In this document: one piece after another, positions 4,815 to 12,056 of the stretch
Layout: each line of letters opens with the position of its first letter
Numbering within the stretch: the first letter of the stretch is position 1
Origin: an uncultured Pseudomonadota bacterium
GTDB taxonomy: Bacteria > Myxococcota_A > UBA796 > GCA-2862545
Direction of reading: 5' to 3'
DNA length: 12,056 bases
Assembly: GCA_937891875.1 (NCBI GenBank)
Contig: CALATR010000361.1
Location: forward strand, 1-12,056
Program-made: the position numbers and the translations under genes
The notes under the pieces: generated by a model
What the model saw: only the letters and a program-made list of their open reading frames with translations
Databases searched by the model: none
What the model was told of the DNA's origin: nothing

Positions 4815-6818
4815 ATGACCGAGCTGTCCACGTGGTGCGAGCGGGTCCTGCACGGGACCACCCTCGCCGACAAGCTGTGCGACCCCGGGCGGCTCACCGA
4901 TGAGCGCCCCGGGCCAGTGCGCCTGCCCCCCGCCGAGCCCGGACGCCCGGACACTCTCGCTCTGTCCGCCCCCGACCAGCGCCTGCCGCCCCCGCCGTCC
5001 CCCGCCGCCGTCGCCGATCCCACCGTGCGCGCCGACCTCCTGCGCCGCTTCGCCCACCACGAGCTGCAGGCGCTCGAGCTGATGGCCGCCGTGCTCCTGC
5101 GCTTCCCCGACGCCGATCCCGCCTGGCGGCGCACCCTCGCCACCACGCTCCGCGACGAACAGCGCCACCTGGGGCTCTACCTGGACCGGGCCGCCCAGCT
5201 CGCCCCGCTCGAAGATGCGCCTGGAAGCCGCTTCTTCTGGGACCTCCTCCGCGACTGTGACACGCCGGATCGCTTCGTCGCGGGCATGAGCCTGACGCTG
5301 GAGCAGGCGAACCTCGACTTCCTCTCATCCTGGCGCGCGCACCTCTCCGCCCTCGACGATCCGGCCACCGTCGCCGTGCTGGACGAGGTGTACCGGGACG
5401 AGGTCCGCCACGTGCGCCACGGGGTCACCTGGCTGACCGCCTGGTCCGACCCCGAGGAGGACCTGTTCGATGCCTGGACCCGCCGCCTGGAGCCACCGCT
5501 GTCGGCCCGGCGCGGCAGGGGTCCGACCTTCGACCCCGTCGGACGAGAGCGCGCCGGCCTGCCCGCAGCCTTCGTCACGCGGGTGCGGGCGGCGGGGGCC
5601 AGCAAGGGTCGGCACCCGCGGCTGTGCTGGTTCGCGCCCTGGGTGGAGCAGGAGCACGCCCTGCCCGGCTACACGCCGCCCAAGCGCCTGCTCGAGCTGG
5701 CGTCTGACCTCGCGCCGACGGTGGCGGCGCTGTGTGGAGAGGACGACGTCCTGCTGGTGCCACGCGCCCAGGACCCGGCGTTTGTCGCGGATCTCGCCGC
5801 GCGGGGCTGGCCCGTCCCCGAGCGGGTGCAGGGCGGGCTGGACGCGGTCAGGGGGCGCACGTTCCGTGGGCTGATGCCGTGGGGCACCAGTGCGACAACC
5901 GCGTCCCGCACGGCGTCGTTGCAGGTGCAGCAGGAACGGGCGTTCCACGCGGACACGGCGCGACTGGCCCGCAAGGACACGGCGGCGGTCGTGCTGGGCA
6001 GCCTGGCCGACGATCCCGCGCTGGACCTGGAAGCAGGCGTCGTCTGCACCACGGTCGCTGACGTCGAGGCGGCGCGGGGGCGGTGGGCGCGCTCGGTGGT
6101 CAAGGTGCCCTGGGACGCCGCCGGGCGCGGGCTGCACCACGGCGATCCCGACGTGGCGCGCCTGCTCGCCCGCCACGGTGCGCTGGTGGTCGAGCCCTGG
6201 CGGGACCGGGTGCTCGACCTCTCGCTGCAGGCCCGGATCACCGACCAGGGCGTGCGCGACGTGCGGCTCGCCCGCTTCCTCACCGGTCCGGGTGGGGACT
6301 TCCGCGGGGTGGTGGTCGGGGACTGGCGCCGCGGACTGTCCAGCGAGATCCTGCGTTTCCTGACCCGCGACGGCCGCGAGCCCCGCTTCGTCGAGACCGC
6401 CATCACCGCCGCCCTGCACACAGCCCTCGACCGCCACCCCGGCCACCGCGGTCCCATCGGCGTCGATGCCCTGGTCGCCCGGATCGACGGGGAGCTGCGC
6501 CTGCGCCCCCTGGTCGAGCTGAACCCTCGCCTCACCTTCGGGCGGGTCGGACTCGCGGTCGGCGACGCCCTGCTCGACCGCTCCCGCGGCGGCGCCTGGC
6601 TGCACGTGTCCCGCCGGAACCTGCGTTCGACCGACACCTTCGCCGACCTGGCCGCCCGCCTGCACGCCCTCGCCCCGCCCCGCGGCCTGCCCCTGCGCGA
6701 GGGCGCCCTCGCCACGACCGACCCCAGCCGCTGTACGGCGGTGTGGACGGTGCTGATCGCCGCAGACTCCGCGGAGCACGCCGCCGGTCTGCTCGACCGG
6801 GCGATCGCCGGGGCCTGA
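4815..6818 (+). CDS. Ferritin-like diiron (DUF455-type) domain fused to an ATP-grasp domain
   Basis: This is a 667-residue fusion. Residues about 70-225 form a four-helix ferritin-like bundle with a full set of likely diiron ligands: Glu83 or Glu88, Glu115 and His118 (E-x-x-H), Glu163, Glu196 and His199 (E-x-x-H). This resembles the DUF455 group of ferritin-like proteins. Residues about 265-340 look like a pre-ATP-grasp domain. Residues about 375-600 look like an ATP-grasp fold: Lys430 before a glycine-bearing loop (A-G-R-G), the V-V-E-P-W hinge at 458-462, and the metal-binding E-L-N at 569-571. ATP-grasp enzymes join a carboxylate to an amine or thiol through an acyl phosphate; the ferritin-like half would be an oxygenase or oxidase, or a structural relic. 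It is probably soluble. It starts 56 bases from the divergent M14 gene and stops three bases from the convergent kinase-like gene. The substrate is unknown and no precursor peptide gene is visible nearby. Confidence 0.82.
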   Translation: MTELSTWCERVLHGTTLADKLCDPGRLTDERPGPVRLPPAEPGRPDTLALSAPDQRLPPPPSPAAVADPTVRADLLRRFAHHELQALELMAAVLLRFPDADPAWRRTLATTLRDEQRHLGLYLDRAAQLAPLEDAPGSRFFWDLLRDCDTPDRFVAGMSLTLEQANLDFLSSWRAHLSALDDPATVAVLDEVYRDEVRHVRHGVTWLTAWSDPEEDLFDAWTRRLEPPLSARRGRGPTFDPVGRERAGLPAAFVTRVRAAGASKGRHPRLCWFAPWVEQEHALPGYTPPKRLLELASDLAPTVAALCGEDDVLLVPRAQDPAFVADLAARGWPVPERVQGGLDAVRGRTFRGLMPWGTSATTASRTASLQVQQERAFHADTARLARKDTAAVVLGSLADDPALDLEAGVVCTTVADVEAARGRWARSVVKVPWDAAGRGLHHGDPDVARLLARHGALVVEPWRDRVLDLSLQARITDQGVRDVRLARFLTGPGGDFRGVVVGDWRRGLSSEILRFLTRDGREPRFVETAITAALHTALDRHPGHRGPIGVDALVARIDGELRLRPLVELNPRLTFGRVGLAVGDALLDRSRGGAWLHVSRRNLRSTDTFADLAARLHALAPPRGLPLREGALATTDPSRCTAVWTVLIAADSAEHAAGLLDRAIAGA

Positions 6819-6821
6819 TCC

Positions 6822-8255
6822 CTACTCCGCGCCGCCGCCCTGCACGCCCGACGCCTCATCGACCACGTCGGCGCCGGCACGCTCGGGCCGGTCGACCGCG
6901 AGGGACACGATGAGCGCCACCAGCGCGAGGACCAGCGCCGTGCCCGCAAAGGCCAGGCCGAACCACAGCATCGGCCACGCTCCTCGGGAGGGGGCGGCGG
7001 GCGACCCGGTTCCGATCCGCGGCTCCGACGGGCGCACGGTGGGCGCGCTCGACGGCGTGGACGCGTCCGCAGGGACGGGAACGAGCACCGGACCCATCGC
7101 CGCCACCGCCACGGCCGTCTCCTCGGGCTCCTCCACCGCCGGCCCGGTTGCGGGCGCCTCTTCGACCTGATCCTGCGGGGTGACGCTCACGTCCTCCCAC
7201 AGCATCGGCGGCGCGATGCTGGGCTCGTTGTCGGCGAGCACGTCCTCCAGCGCCATGCGCACCGCCCTGAGATCGAGTGGCCTGGCGCCCGGATCGTAGG
7301 CCAGCATGCGGCGCAGGACCTCGTTGAGATCGGCCGGGACGGCCTCCCCGTCGTCGAGCTGCAGCGGCTGCCAGATCGGGGGCTCGCCCCGGCGGAGGGC
7401 TTCCGAACGATCCTCTCGGGAGTACGCCGGTTTTCCGGTGAGCACCCGGACCAGGGTGGCACCGAGGGAGAACACGTCGGCCGCCCGCGTGTCCCGGCCG
7501 GGACGCCACTCGGGCGCGGCGAAGGGACCGAGGTCGTAGCGGGGACCCTCCGGCCCGAGGAACCAGGTGCTCTGGACCTGCACGTGATCGGTGCCGTTCC
7601 ACTGGGGCTCGAGGAACACCCGCGACGGCGTGATCGGACCCGCGGTCGCGCCGGCATCCCACAGGCCGTGCAGGAACTCGACCAGCGCGATGGCGAGGTG
7701 GAGGAAGCGACCGAGCGGCAGGCTCCCGTGGGCCAGGACCGAGTAGAGCGGGGCGCCAGCGAGGGGCTCGACCACGGCATAGACCCGGTCACGGTCGAGC
7801 TCGCCGACGGCGAACACCCGCTGCAGCGCCGGGGCGCGCACGCCCATCCGCGCCTCGAGATCGGCGAACACCGAGGCCTGGGGCAGCGACGCCCCGCTCT
7901 GCCGCGACAAGGCGACCAGCTCGAGCGGGACCGCGGACTCGCTCTCTCGGCGCAGCACCCGGTAGACCCAGCGTCCGGGGTCGACCGCGAGCAGTGCGCG
8001 CACCTCGAAGCCCCCGGGGATGTCCTGCAGCACCAGCTGGCGGGTCTGCTCACCCGCAGCGGGACCGACGTCGTACGCGGTCGGCCAGCCCTCCGCCGGG
8101 CGACTCGCCCTGCACGAGATGCAGGCGTCGTCGTCCTTCAGGGTCGGCATGCCACAGGCGGGGCAGGTGGTCGCGCCGGGCAACTGCACCTCACGTTCGG
8201 GGTCCCAGTGCCGCGCATCTTCCACACAGAGCCCCCCGGCCGCAAGCCCCTGCAC
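6822..8255 (-). CDS. Zinc-ribbon, membrane-anchored protein-kinase-like pseudokinase
   Basis: This is a 477-residue protein starting at GTG 8255; GTG 8225 is an alternative with a better GGGGGG binding site. An N-terminal zinc ribbon has Cys31, 34, 45 and 48 (CPAC...CISC). Residues about 75-340 keep the shape of a Ser/Thr kinase: the A-P-E motif at 247-249, D-V-F-S-L-G at 260-265 and a late Arg (325). They lack the glycine loop, the VAIK lysine (the equivalent stretch near 109-117 has none), the HRD aspartate (A-G-P-I-T-P near 205-210) and a true DFG (Y-D-L-G at 240-243). This predicts no phosphotransfer. A Pro/Ala/Glu-rich linker (about 345-425) leads to one membrane helix (428-453) and a short acidic tail. 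It lies 25 bases after the active kinase gene, same strand. A likely role is an allosteric partner or substrate-docking scaffold of that kinase; this is inference. Confidence 0.85.
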   Translation of the reverse strand: MQGLAAGGLCVEDARHWDPEREVQLPGATTCPACGMPTLKDDDACISCRASRPAEGWPTAYDVGPAAGEQTRQLVLQDIPGGFEVRALLAVDPGRWVYRVLRRESESAVPLELVALSRQSGASLPQASVFADLEARMGVRAPALQRVFAVGELDRDRVYAVVEPLAGAPLYSVLAHGSLPLGRFLHLAIALVEFLHGLWDAGATAGPITPSRVFLEPQWNGTDHVQVQSTWFLGPEGPRYDLGPFAAPEWRPGRDTRAADVFSLGATLVRVLTGKPAYSREDRSEALRRGEPPIWQPLQLDDGEAVPADLNEVLRRMLAYDPGARPLDLRAVRMALEDVLADNEPSIAPPMLWEDVSVTPQDQVEEAPATGPAVEEPEETAVAVAAMGPVLVPVPADASTPSSAPTVRPSEPRIGTGSPAAPSRGAWPMLWFGLAFAGTALVLALVALIVSLAVDRPERAGADVVDEASGVQGGGAE

Positions 8256-8280
8256 TGCTCGGTGGCGGGTCAGGCGCCTC

Positions 8281-9573
8281 TCACCAGAGCCCGGCGAGGC
8301 GGGCGACGGCGAGGACGGCCGCCATCATCACCGCCGCAGCGACCGAACCGGCCAGTGCATACACAAAGACCGGCGGCCGCCGCACAGACCGCGGCGGGGG
8401 TGGCTGCTCGAGTGCCCCCCGGGCGGCGGCAGGGCTGGGGTGCGCGCCGGTCGCGGGCAGCGGCTCCACCAGGCTCTCCTCCTCGACCGAGAAGTCGAGC
8501 GGCGGCGGCCGCTCGGGAGGCCGGGTCACCCGTACCAGGGACGCGGCGACCTCCTGGCCGTGGTCCTGGTCCAGGGCGTCGGCGCGCTCGCTGTCGTCGG
8601 TCAGGCCGAGCTCCTCCGCGAGCTCGCGGACCGCCTCCATCACCTCCTCGTTGACCTCGTCACTGACCGGATCCCCAGGGACGTACGTGATGTCGGCGTC
8701 GAAGCTCCCTCCCCCGCCCAGGATTGCCCGGACGTCGGCGATCCGCCTTCGAAACGCTGCGCCATCCGCCGGCCGGCGTGCGGGATCCGCGGCGGTGCAG
8801 GCGTCGACGAACTCGCACAGGGCGGGGTGGAAGGTCTCGGGCATCACCTCGTCGAGGTGGGGCATGCCCTGCTCCACGACGGCGGCGAAGGTGGCCAGCG
8901 GGGACTGGCGGCGCAGCGGGTTCCGCCCGGTCAGCATCTCGACCAGCATGACGCCCACCGCGTAGACGTCGCTGGCGGGGGTGCCAGGATCGCCCTGGAT
9001 CCGCTCGGGAGCGAGGTAGGCCGGGGTGCCGTAGACCTGGCCGGCATCGGTCACGCCGGCCTCGCCGCTGGCCAGGGCCAGACCGAAGTCGACGAGCTTG
9101 ACCCGCACCCCCTGCCGCTCTTCTTGCTGGGGGAGCAGCATGACGTTGTTGGGCGACAGGTCCCGGTGCACGATCCCGGCGGCGTGGGCATGGGAGAGGC
9201 CGCGGGCGACCTGTGATGCGATGTGCAGCGCGCGCTCGGCGGGCCAGGGCACGCCGCGCAGGGCCGAGGTGAGCGGGACGCCGTGGAGCAGCTCCATGAC
9301 GAGGTAGGGCCGGTCGTTGTGCACGCCGTAGTCGAAGACCTGCACGCAGCAGGGATGGGAGAGCCGGGCGAGGGCCGCGGCCTCGAGCCGGAAGCGCTCC
9401 TCGTGGGCGACCCCGTCCTCCGCGTGGCTGGTCGCGGCGAGCACCTTGACCGCCACCTCCCGATCGAGCGGGCGCTGCACGGCGACGAAGAGCGTGCCCT
9501 GGGCGCCGGAGCCCAGCGGGCGCACCAGCTCGTAGCGCTTGTCGATGACGTCGCCGGGACGGAGCGGACTCAT
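8281..9573 (-). CDS. Hanks-type serine/threonine protein kinase, C-terminally membrane-anchored
   Basis: This is a 430-residue kinase. The start is ATG 9573, preceded by GAGGTG; the frame is open further upstream but that part is arginine-rich and lacks kinase sequence. All catalytic motifs are present: glycine loop G-S-G-A-Q-G (21-26), Lys43 in A-V-K-V-L, helix-C Glu64, H-R-D-L-S-P-N-N (136-143), D-F-G (162-164), A-P-E (188-190) and D-V-Y-A-V-G (202-207). The activation segment has Thr/Tyr positions suited to autophosphorylation. Residues about 285-400 are an acidic then proline-rich juxtamembrane linker. One membrane helix covers about 402-427 and leaves almost no external tail, so it cannot carry a sensory domain outside. 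Signal input is therefore cytoplasmic or via partners such as the pseudokinase encoded downstream. HRDLSPNN rather than HRDLKPxN is a variant often seen in bacterial kinases, especially myxobacterial-type ones. Confidence 0.93.
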   Translation of the reverse strand: MSPLRPGDVIDKRYELVRPLGSGAQGTLFVAVQRPLDREVAVKVLAATSHAEDGVAHEERFRLEAAALARLSHPCCVQVFDYGVHNDRPYLVMELLHGVPLTSALRGVPWPAERALHIASQVARGLSHAHAAGIVHRDLSPNNVMLLPQQEERQGVRVKLVDFGLALASGEAGVTDAGQVYGTPAYLAPERIQGDPGTPASDVYAVGVMLVEMLTGRNPLRRQSPLATFAAVVEQGMPHLDEVMPETFHPALCEFVDACTAADPARRPADGAAFRRRIADVRAILGGGGSFDADITYVPGDPVSDEVNEEVMEAVRELAEELGLTDDSERADALDQDHGQEVAASLVRVTRPPERPPPLDFSVEEESLVEPLPATGAHPSPAAARGALEQPPPPRSVRRPPVFVYALAGSVAAAVMMAAVLAVARLAGLW

Positions 9574-9770
9574 GGCACCTCGAGCGCGCAGTCTAGCGCC
9601 AGTGCACCGGCGGGCAGGTGACAGACGGGGTCCGACCGCGCCGGACGGTCCGTGCATCCTGGCGACCGCTCGGGCGAAGGGATCGACCGCTCGGCGGTTT
9701 CGTGCGCTCAGCGCGGCGTGCACAGGCTCTGGTGAGCGCAGGCGCACCCCACGCCGGGATCGGAGACCGC
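9574..9770. promoter_or_regulatory. Divergent intergenic region with an 11-bp direct repeat
   Basis: This 197-base gap must hold the promoters for the kinase pair (minus) and the DUF1361-NACHT pair (plus). CGACCGCTCGG occurs at 9663-9673 and 9684-9694, a 21-bp period or two helical turns, which fits a tandem activator or repressor site. An imperfect inverted repeat GTCCG...CGGAC lies near 9629-9645. No convincing -35/-10 pair could be picked by eye. Confidence 0.4.
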
Positions 9771-10457
9771 ATGAGACGACTGTACGCCCTGGGCGCGCAC
9801 GGCGTGATCGCCTGCGTGCTGACCAGCGCGCTCGCCGCTGCCCTGCTGATCGGACGGGTGGCGCTGTCCGGGGGGCCACTCTTCCTCTTCCTGGGTTGGA
9901 ACTTGATCCTCGCCTGGGTGCCCCTGCTCGCCGTGCTGCCGCTCGCCGCCCTGCGCGGGCCCTCCCTCCGCGATCGCCTGCTCGCCCTGCCCTTCCTCGG
10001 CGTGTGGCTCGCCTTCCTGCCCAACGCCCCCTACCTGCTGACCGATGTGCAGCACCTCGCCGAGCGCGCGCCGGTGCCGCTGTGGTGTGACGCCGTGCTG
10101 CTCGGCGCCTTCGCCGTGGCCGGGCTCACCCTCACTGCGGCCTCGGTCTACGCGTCATGGAGGGCCATCGCCCAGGTGTACACGCCCTTCCTCGCCCACG
10201 CGAGCCTCGTGGCTGTCGGTCCCCTGGTCGGGCTCGGCATGTACCTGGGCCGCTTCCTGCGCTGGAACTCGTGGGACCTCGTCACCCGTCCCGGCCTCGT
10301 CCTGGCCGACATCCTCGAGCGGGTGGTCGATCCCCTCGCCCACCCGCGCACCTGGGCCGTGACCGCGCTGGGGGCGGCGATCACCTGGGTCGCCTGGGCG
10401 TGCCTGGCGTCCGTGCGCGCAACGCCGCCATCCCGTGAGCTCGCCGACGACGCATGA
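9771..10457 (+). CDS. DUF1361-family integral membrane protein
   Basis: This is a 228-residue polytopic membrane protein. ATG 9771 follows a GGAGA binding site five bases upstream; the upstream in-frame extension is arginine-rich and unlikely to be translated. About six hydrophobic segments are visible, near 9-28, 36-60, 70-90, 104-127, 138-160 and 195-215. The family signature is clear: G-W-N-L near 42-45 with L-A-W-V-P after it, L-P-N-A-P-Y-L-L-T-D at 83-92, and R-W-N-S-W-D at 164-169. DUF1361 has no established biochemical function; the conserved Asn/Asp/Trp within membrane-border loops suggests a small-molecule or lipid site, which is inference. It ends 27 bases before the NACHT gene and probably shares its transcript. 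Confidence 0.88.
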   Translation: MRRLYALGAHGVIACVLTSALAAALLIGRVALSGGPLFLFLGWNLILAWVPLLAVLPLAALRGPSLRDRLLALPFLGVWLAFLPNAPYLLTDVQHLAERAPVPLWCDAVLLGAFAVAGLTLTAASVYASWRAIAQVYTPFLAHASLVAVGPLVGLGMYLGRFLRWNSWDLVTRPGLVLADILERVVDPLAHPRTWAVTALGAAITWVAWACLASVRATPPSRELADDA

Positions 10458-10484
10458 CGGCGCGGGCGCGATAGGCGCTCCCCC

Positions 10485-12056
10485 ATGATCCTGCCTCTCA
10501 CTGCGACCGCGCTCCGCCTGGACGGCCGCGTCGTGCGCCAGGAGCCCAAGGGCGACGTGGCCGACGCACTCCGGGAGCACCTGCTCACCCTGGTCCGCGG
10601 CGGCGTCGTCCTGCTCGGCCCCTTCGGCTCGGGCAAGTCCACCCTGTGCGCCCAGCTCGCCGAGCAGGGCCTCGAGGGGCTGCCGCCGCTGACCGTCATC
10701 CCGCTGCGGGTGGTCGCTCGCCACGCCGACATCGGCGAGGGCCTGCGCCTCGCGGTCGGAGCCCAGCGCCTCGCCGAGGCCCAGGCAGGGGAGCGGATCC
10801 TGCTGCTGGACGGCCTCGACGAGATCAGCACGACCGTCGGCGGAGATGGCAGCTTCCAGCGCCTCTTCGACGAGCTGCTCGACCGGGTCGGCCCCCGCTG
10901 GGTGCTCACCTGCAGGCCGGGCTGGTTCCGCACCCAGGTGGAGCACGATCCCGACCAGGTCGACTCCCTCACCCGGGCCGGCGTGGTCACCTGGGTGCTC
11001 GATCCCCTCCCCCTCGACGTCGTCCGCAGCACCATCGCCGCCATGCCCGACGGGCGCCGCCGGCTGATCTCGGTCGAGGGCATGCTGGAGCTGGCGACCT
11101 CGCCGGTGCTCTACCAGGCGACGCTCGCCGCCCTGCCCTTCATCGAGCCCGGCCGGCCGATCCACCCCTGGGGCGTGTTCGACGCCTGGATCCGCCACGC
11201 CCTGCGCACGGGTCCCCGCCACGACGAGGCCATCGTCGAGCTCGAGGATCTGGCGTGGGAGGCGTGGGAGTCCGCCGCGTACAGCCTCGAGGTGCCGCTG
11301 TTCTCGCCGAGCCGGATCGCGGCCGCCCGCCTGCCCGATCGCCTCCGCCAGGCGCTCCTCGTCAACGAGCTCACCGGCGGCCTGCGCTTCGGTCACCGCA
11401 GCGTCTACGAGTTCCTCCTGGCCTCCCGCATCGCCCCCCGCCTCGCCGAGAACCAGGGTCACGGTCCCGACGCCCTGTCCGGCCGCCGGCTCACCGACGC
11501 CATGCGCGCGTTCGTGGTCGGCCGCACCGGTCCCATGGGCGTGCGCTTCGACCGCCGCGCCGAGCGGGCGTGGATCCCCCGGGGCAACTTCATCGCTGGC
11601 GGCGAGCTCTCCCTCGACGAGCGCCCCCTGCGGATCGCCCACCTCGACGAGCCCTGCTGGGTCGCCCGCGTGCCGGTCACCCACGCGGAGTACGCCCGCT
11701 ACATCGCCGCCCACCCCGAGGAGCGCGACCGGGTCGACGCCCACTACCTGCAGCACTGGGGCCCGGACCGCGCCCTGCCCGACGGCCTCGACGACGCGCC
11801 GATCTACAACCTCTGGCCGGAGGACGCCGACCGCTATGCCGCCTGGTACGCCGATCATCCCGAGCAGCCCGACTTCGGTGGAGCCCGCCTGCCCACCGCG
11901 GACGAGTGGGAGAAAGCCGCCCGGGGCATCGACGGCCGGCGCTGGTCCTGGGGCGACAACTGGCGGCCTGCGGCGGGCATCGTCGGCGAGCTGGGGGTGA
12001 ACCGCCCCCTGGGCGTGCGGGCCTTCGGCGCGGCGGGTGAGGCAGCGCTGTACAGC
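10485..12056 (+). CDS. NACHT NTPase fused to an FGE-sulfatase domain (partial, runs off the window)
   Basis: At least 524 residues are encoded, with no stop before the window edge. Walker A is G-P-F-G-S-G-K-S-T at 45-53. Walker B is I-L-L-L-D-G-L-D-E at 105-113, with the extra acidic pair typical of NACHT, followed by the sensor T-C-R-P at 142-145. Residues about 301-318 (F-G-H-R-S-V-Y-E-F-L-L-A) match the winged-helix end of NACHT ATPases. From about 362 an FGE-sulfatase/SUMF1-like C-type-lectin fold begins: W-I-P-R-G-N-F near 363-369, V-P-V-T-H-A-E-Y at 396-403, R-L-P-T-A-D-E-W-E-K-A-A-R at 468-480 and W-S-W-G-D at 487-491. There is no N-terminal effector domain and no helical repeat between NACHT and FGE. 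STAND proteins of this kind act as ligand-gated switches in defence or signalling; the FGE-like fold usually serves as a binding module rather than an enzyme. The catalytic cysteine region would lie beyond the edge. Start ATG 10485 has a weak AGG-type site. Confidence 0.9.
   Translation, partial: MILPLTATALRLDGRVVRQEPKGDVADALREHLLTLVRGGVVLLGPFGSGKSTLCAQLAEQGLEGLPPLTVIPLRVVARHADIGEGLRLAVGAQRLAEAQAGERILLLDGLDEISTTVGGDGSFQRLFDELLDRVGPRWVLTCRPGWFRTQVEHDPDQVDSLTRAGVVTWVLDPLPLDVVRSTIAAMPDGRRRLISVEGMLELATSPVLYQATLAALPFIEPGRPIHPWGVFDAWIRHALRTGPRHDEAIVELEDLAWEAWESAAYSLEVPLFSPSRIAAARLPDRLRQALLVNELTGGLRFGHRSVYEFLLASRIAPRLAENQGHGPDALSGRRLTDAMRAFVVGRTGPMGVRFDRRAERAWIPRGNFIAGGELSLDERPLRIAHLDEPCWVARVPVTHAEYARYIAAHPEERDRVDAHYLQHWGPDRALPDGLDDAPIYNLWPEDADRYAAWYADHPEQPDFGGARLPTADEWEKAARGIDGRRWSWGDNWRPAAGIVGELGVNRPLGVRAFGAAGEAALYS

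Noticed and set aside
3208..4818. Long open frame antisense to the M14 gene
   Set aside because: The product is Gly/Val/Ala/His-rich with no motif; the opposite strand encodes a complete M14 active site.
5325..6779. Long minus-strand open frames within the ferritin-like/ATP-grasp gene
   Set aside because: Low-complexity translation typical of antisense GC-rich shadows; the plus strand has an ordered diiron ligand set and ATP-grasp motifs.
6798..6810. GGCGATCGCC palindrome near the end of the ATP-grasp gene
   Set aside because: It lies inside coding sequence, and short GC palindromes of this length are expected often at this base composition.
4815..6818. A ribosomally made peptide cluster built around the ATP-grasp enzyme
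   Set aside because: No short precursor gene with a leader and repeated core, and no transporter, is visible next to it.
9574..9879. N-terminal extension of the active kinase
   Set aside because: It is arginine-rich, has no ribosome binding site evidence and crosses the divergent promoter region; the kinase domain begins a few residues after ATG 9573.
10155..11858. Minus-strand frame of 567 codons spanning the DUF1361 and NACHT genes
   Set aside because: It is antisense to two motif-bearing genes and crosses their boundary; its composition is Gly/Glu/Val/Asp-rich with no domain.
10646..12040. Long open frame, + strand, 464 codons
   Set aside because: The product is almost pure Arg/Pro/Gly/Ala with no domain; it is a GC-rich shadow of the NACHT-FGE gene, which is read from 10485 in another frame with clear motifs.

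Overview
The window is a high-GC bacterial chromosome segment without rRNA, tRNA, CRISPR arrays or transposases. Three things together suggest a Myxococcota-like (former deltaproteobacterial) or similar large-genome, predatory or social bacterium: membrane-anchored Hanks-type Ser/Thr kinases, a NACHT NTPase fused to a formylglycine-generating-enzyme-like (FGE-sulfatase) domain, and very GC-rich codon use. This placement is an inference; no phylogenetic marker gene is present.

Left part (about 1-3063, + strand): four tightly packed genes read as one operon. They are a small helical protein (172-426), a 500-residue beta-rich protein resembling phage tail-fibre shafts (401-1903, overlapping the first gene by 26 bases), and two paralogous lipoproteins (1900-2436 and 2503-3063). 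Each lipoprotein has a lipobox signal, a collagen-like Gly-X-Y stalk and two copies of a four-cysteine module. The first lipoprotein starts in a GTGA overlap with the fibre gene. All four modules follow one strict consensus, C-x8-CCP-x2-[FY]-x-[FW]-[AV]-G-[VMF]-x7-C-[ILF]-E-x2-P, which I do not recognise as a named domain. The block has visibly lower GC than the rest and is preceded by a run of ten C and a perfect 14-bp palindrome. It looks like an accessory cell-surface fibre system and is the best candidate here for something undescribed.

Middle part (3091-9573): a leaderless M14 zinc carboxypeptidase (minus) is divergent, across 56 bases, from a protein fusing a ferritin-like diiron domain (DUF455 type) to an ATP-grasp domain (plus). 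The latter converges with a minus-strand pair: an apparently active Ser/Thr kinase (8281-9573) followed by a zinc-ribbon protein with a degenerate kinase fold (6822-8255). Both members of the pair end in a C-terminal membrane segment and may work together in membrane-proximal signalling.

Right part (9574-12056, + strand): a 197-base divergent intergenic region, then a DUF1361-type integral membrane protein and, 27 bases later, a NACHT NTPase with a C-terminal FGE-sulfatase domain. That last gene is open to the window edge. It is a STAND-type architecture known from bacterial conflict and signalling proteins.
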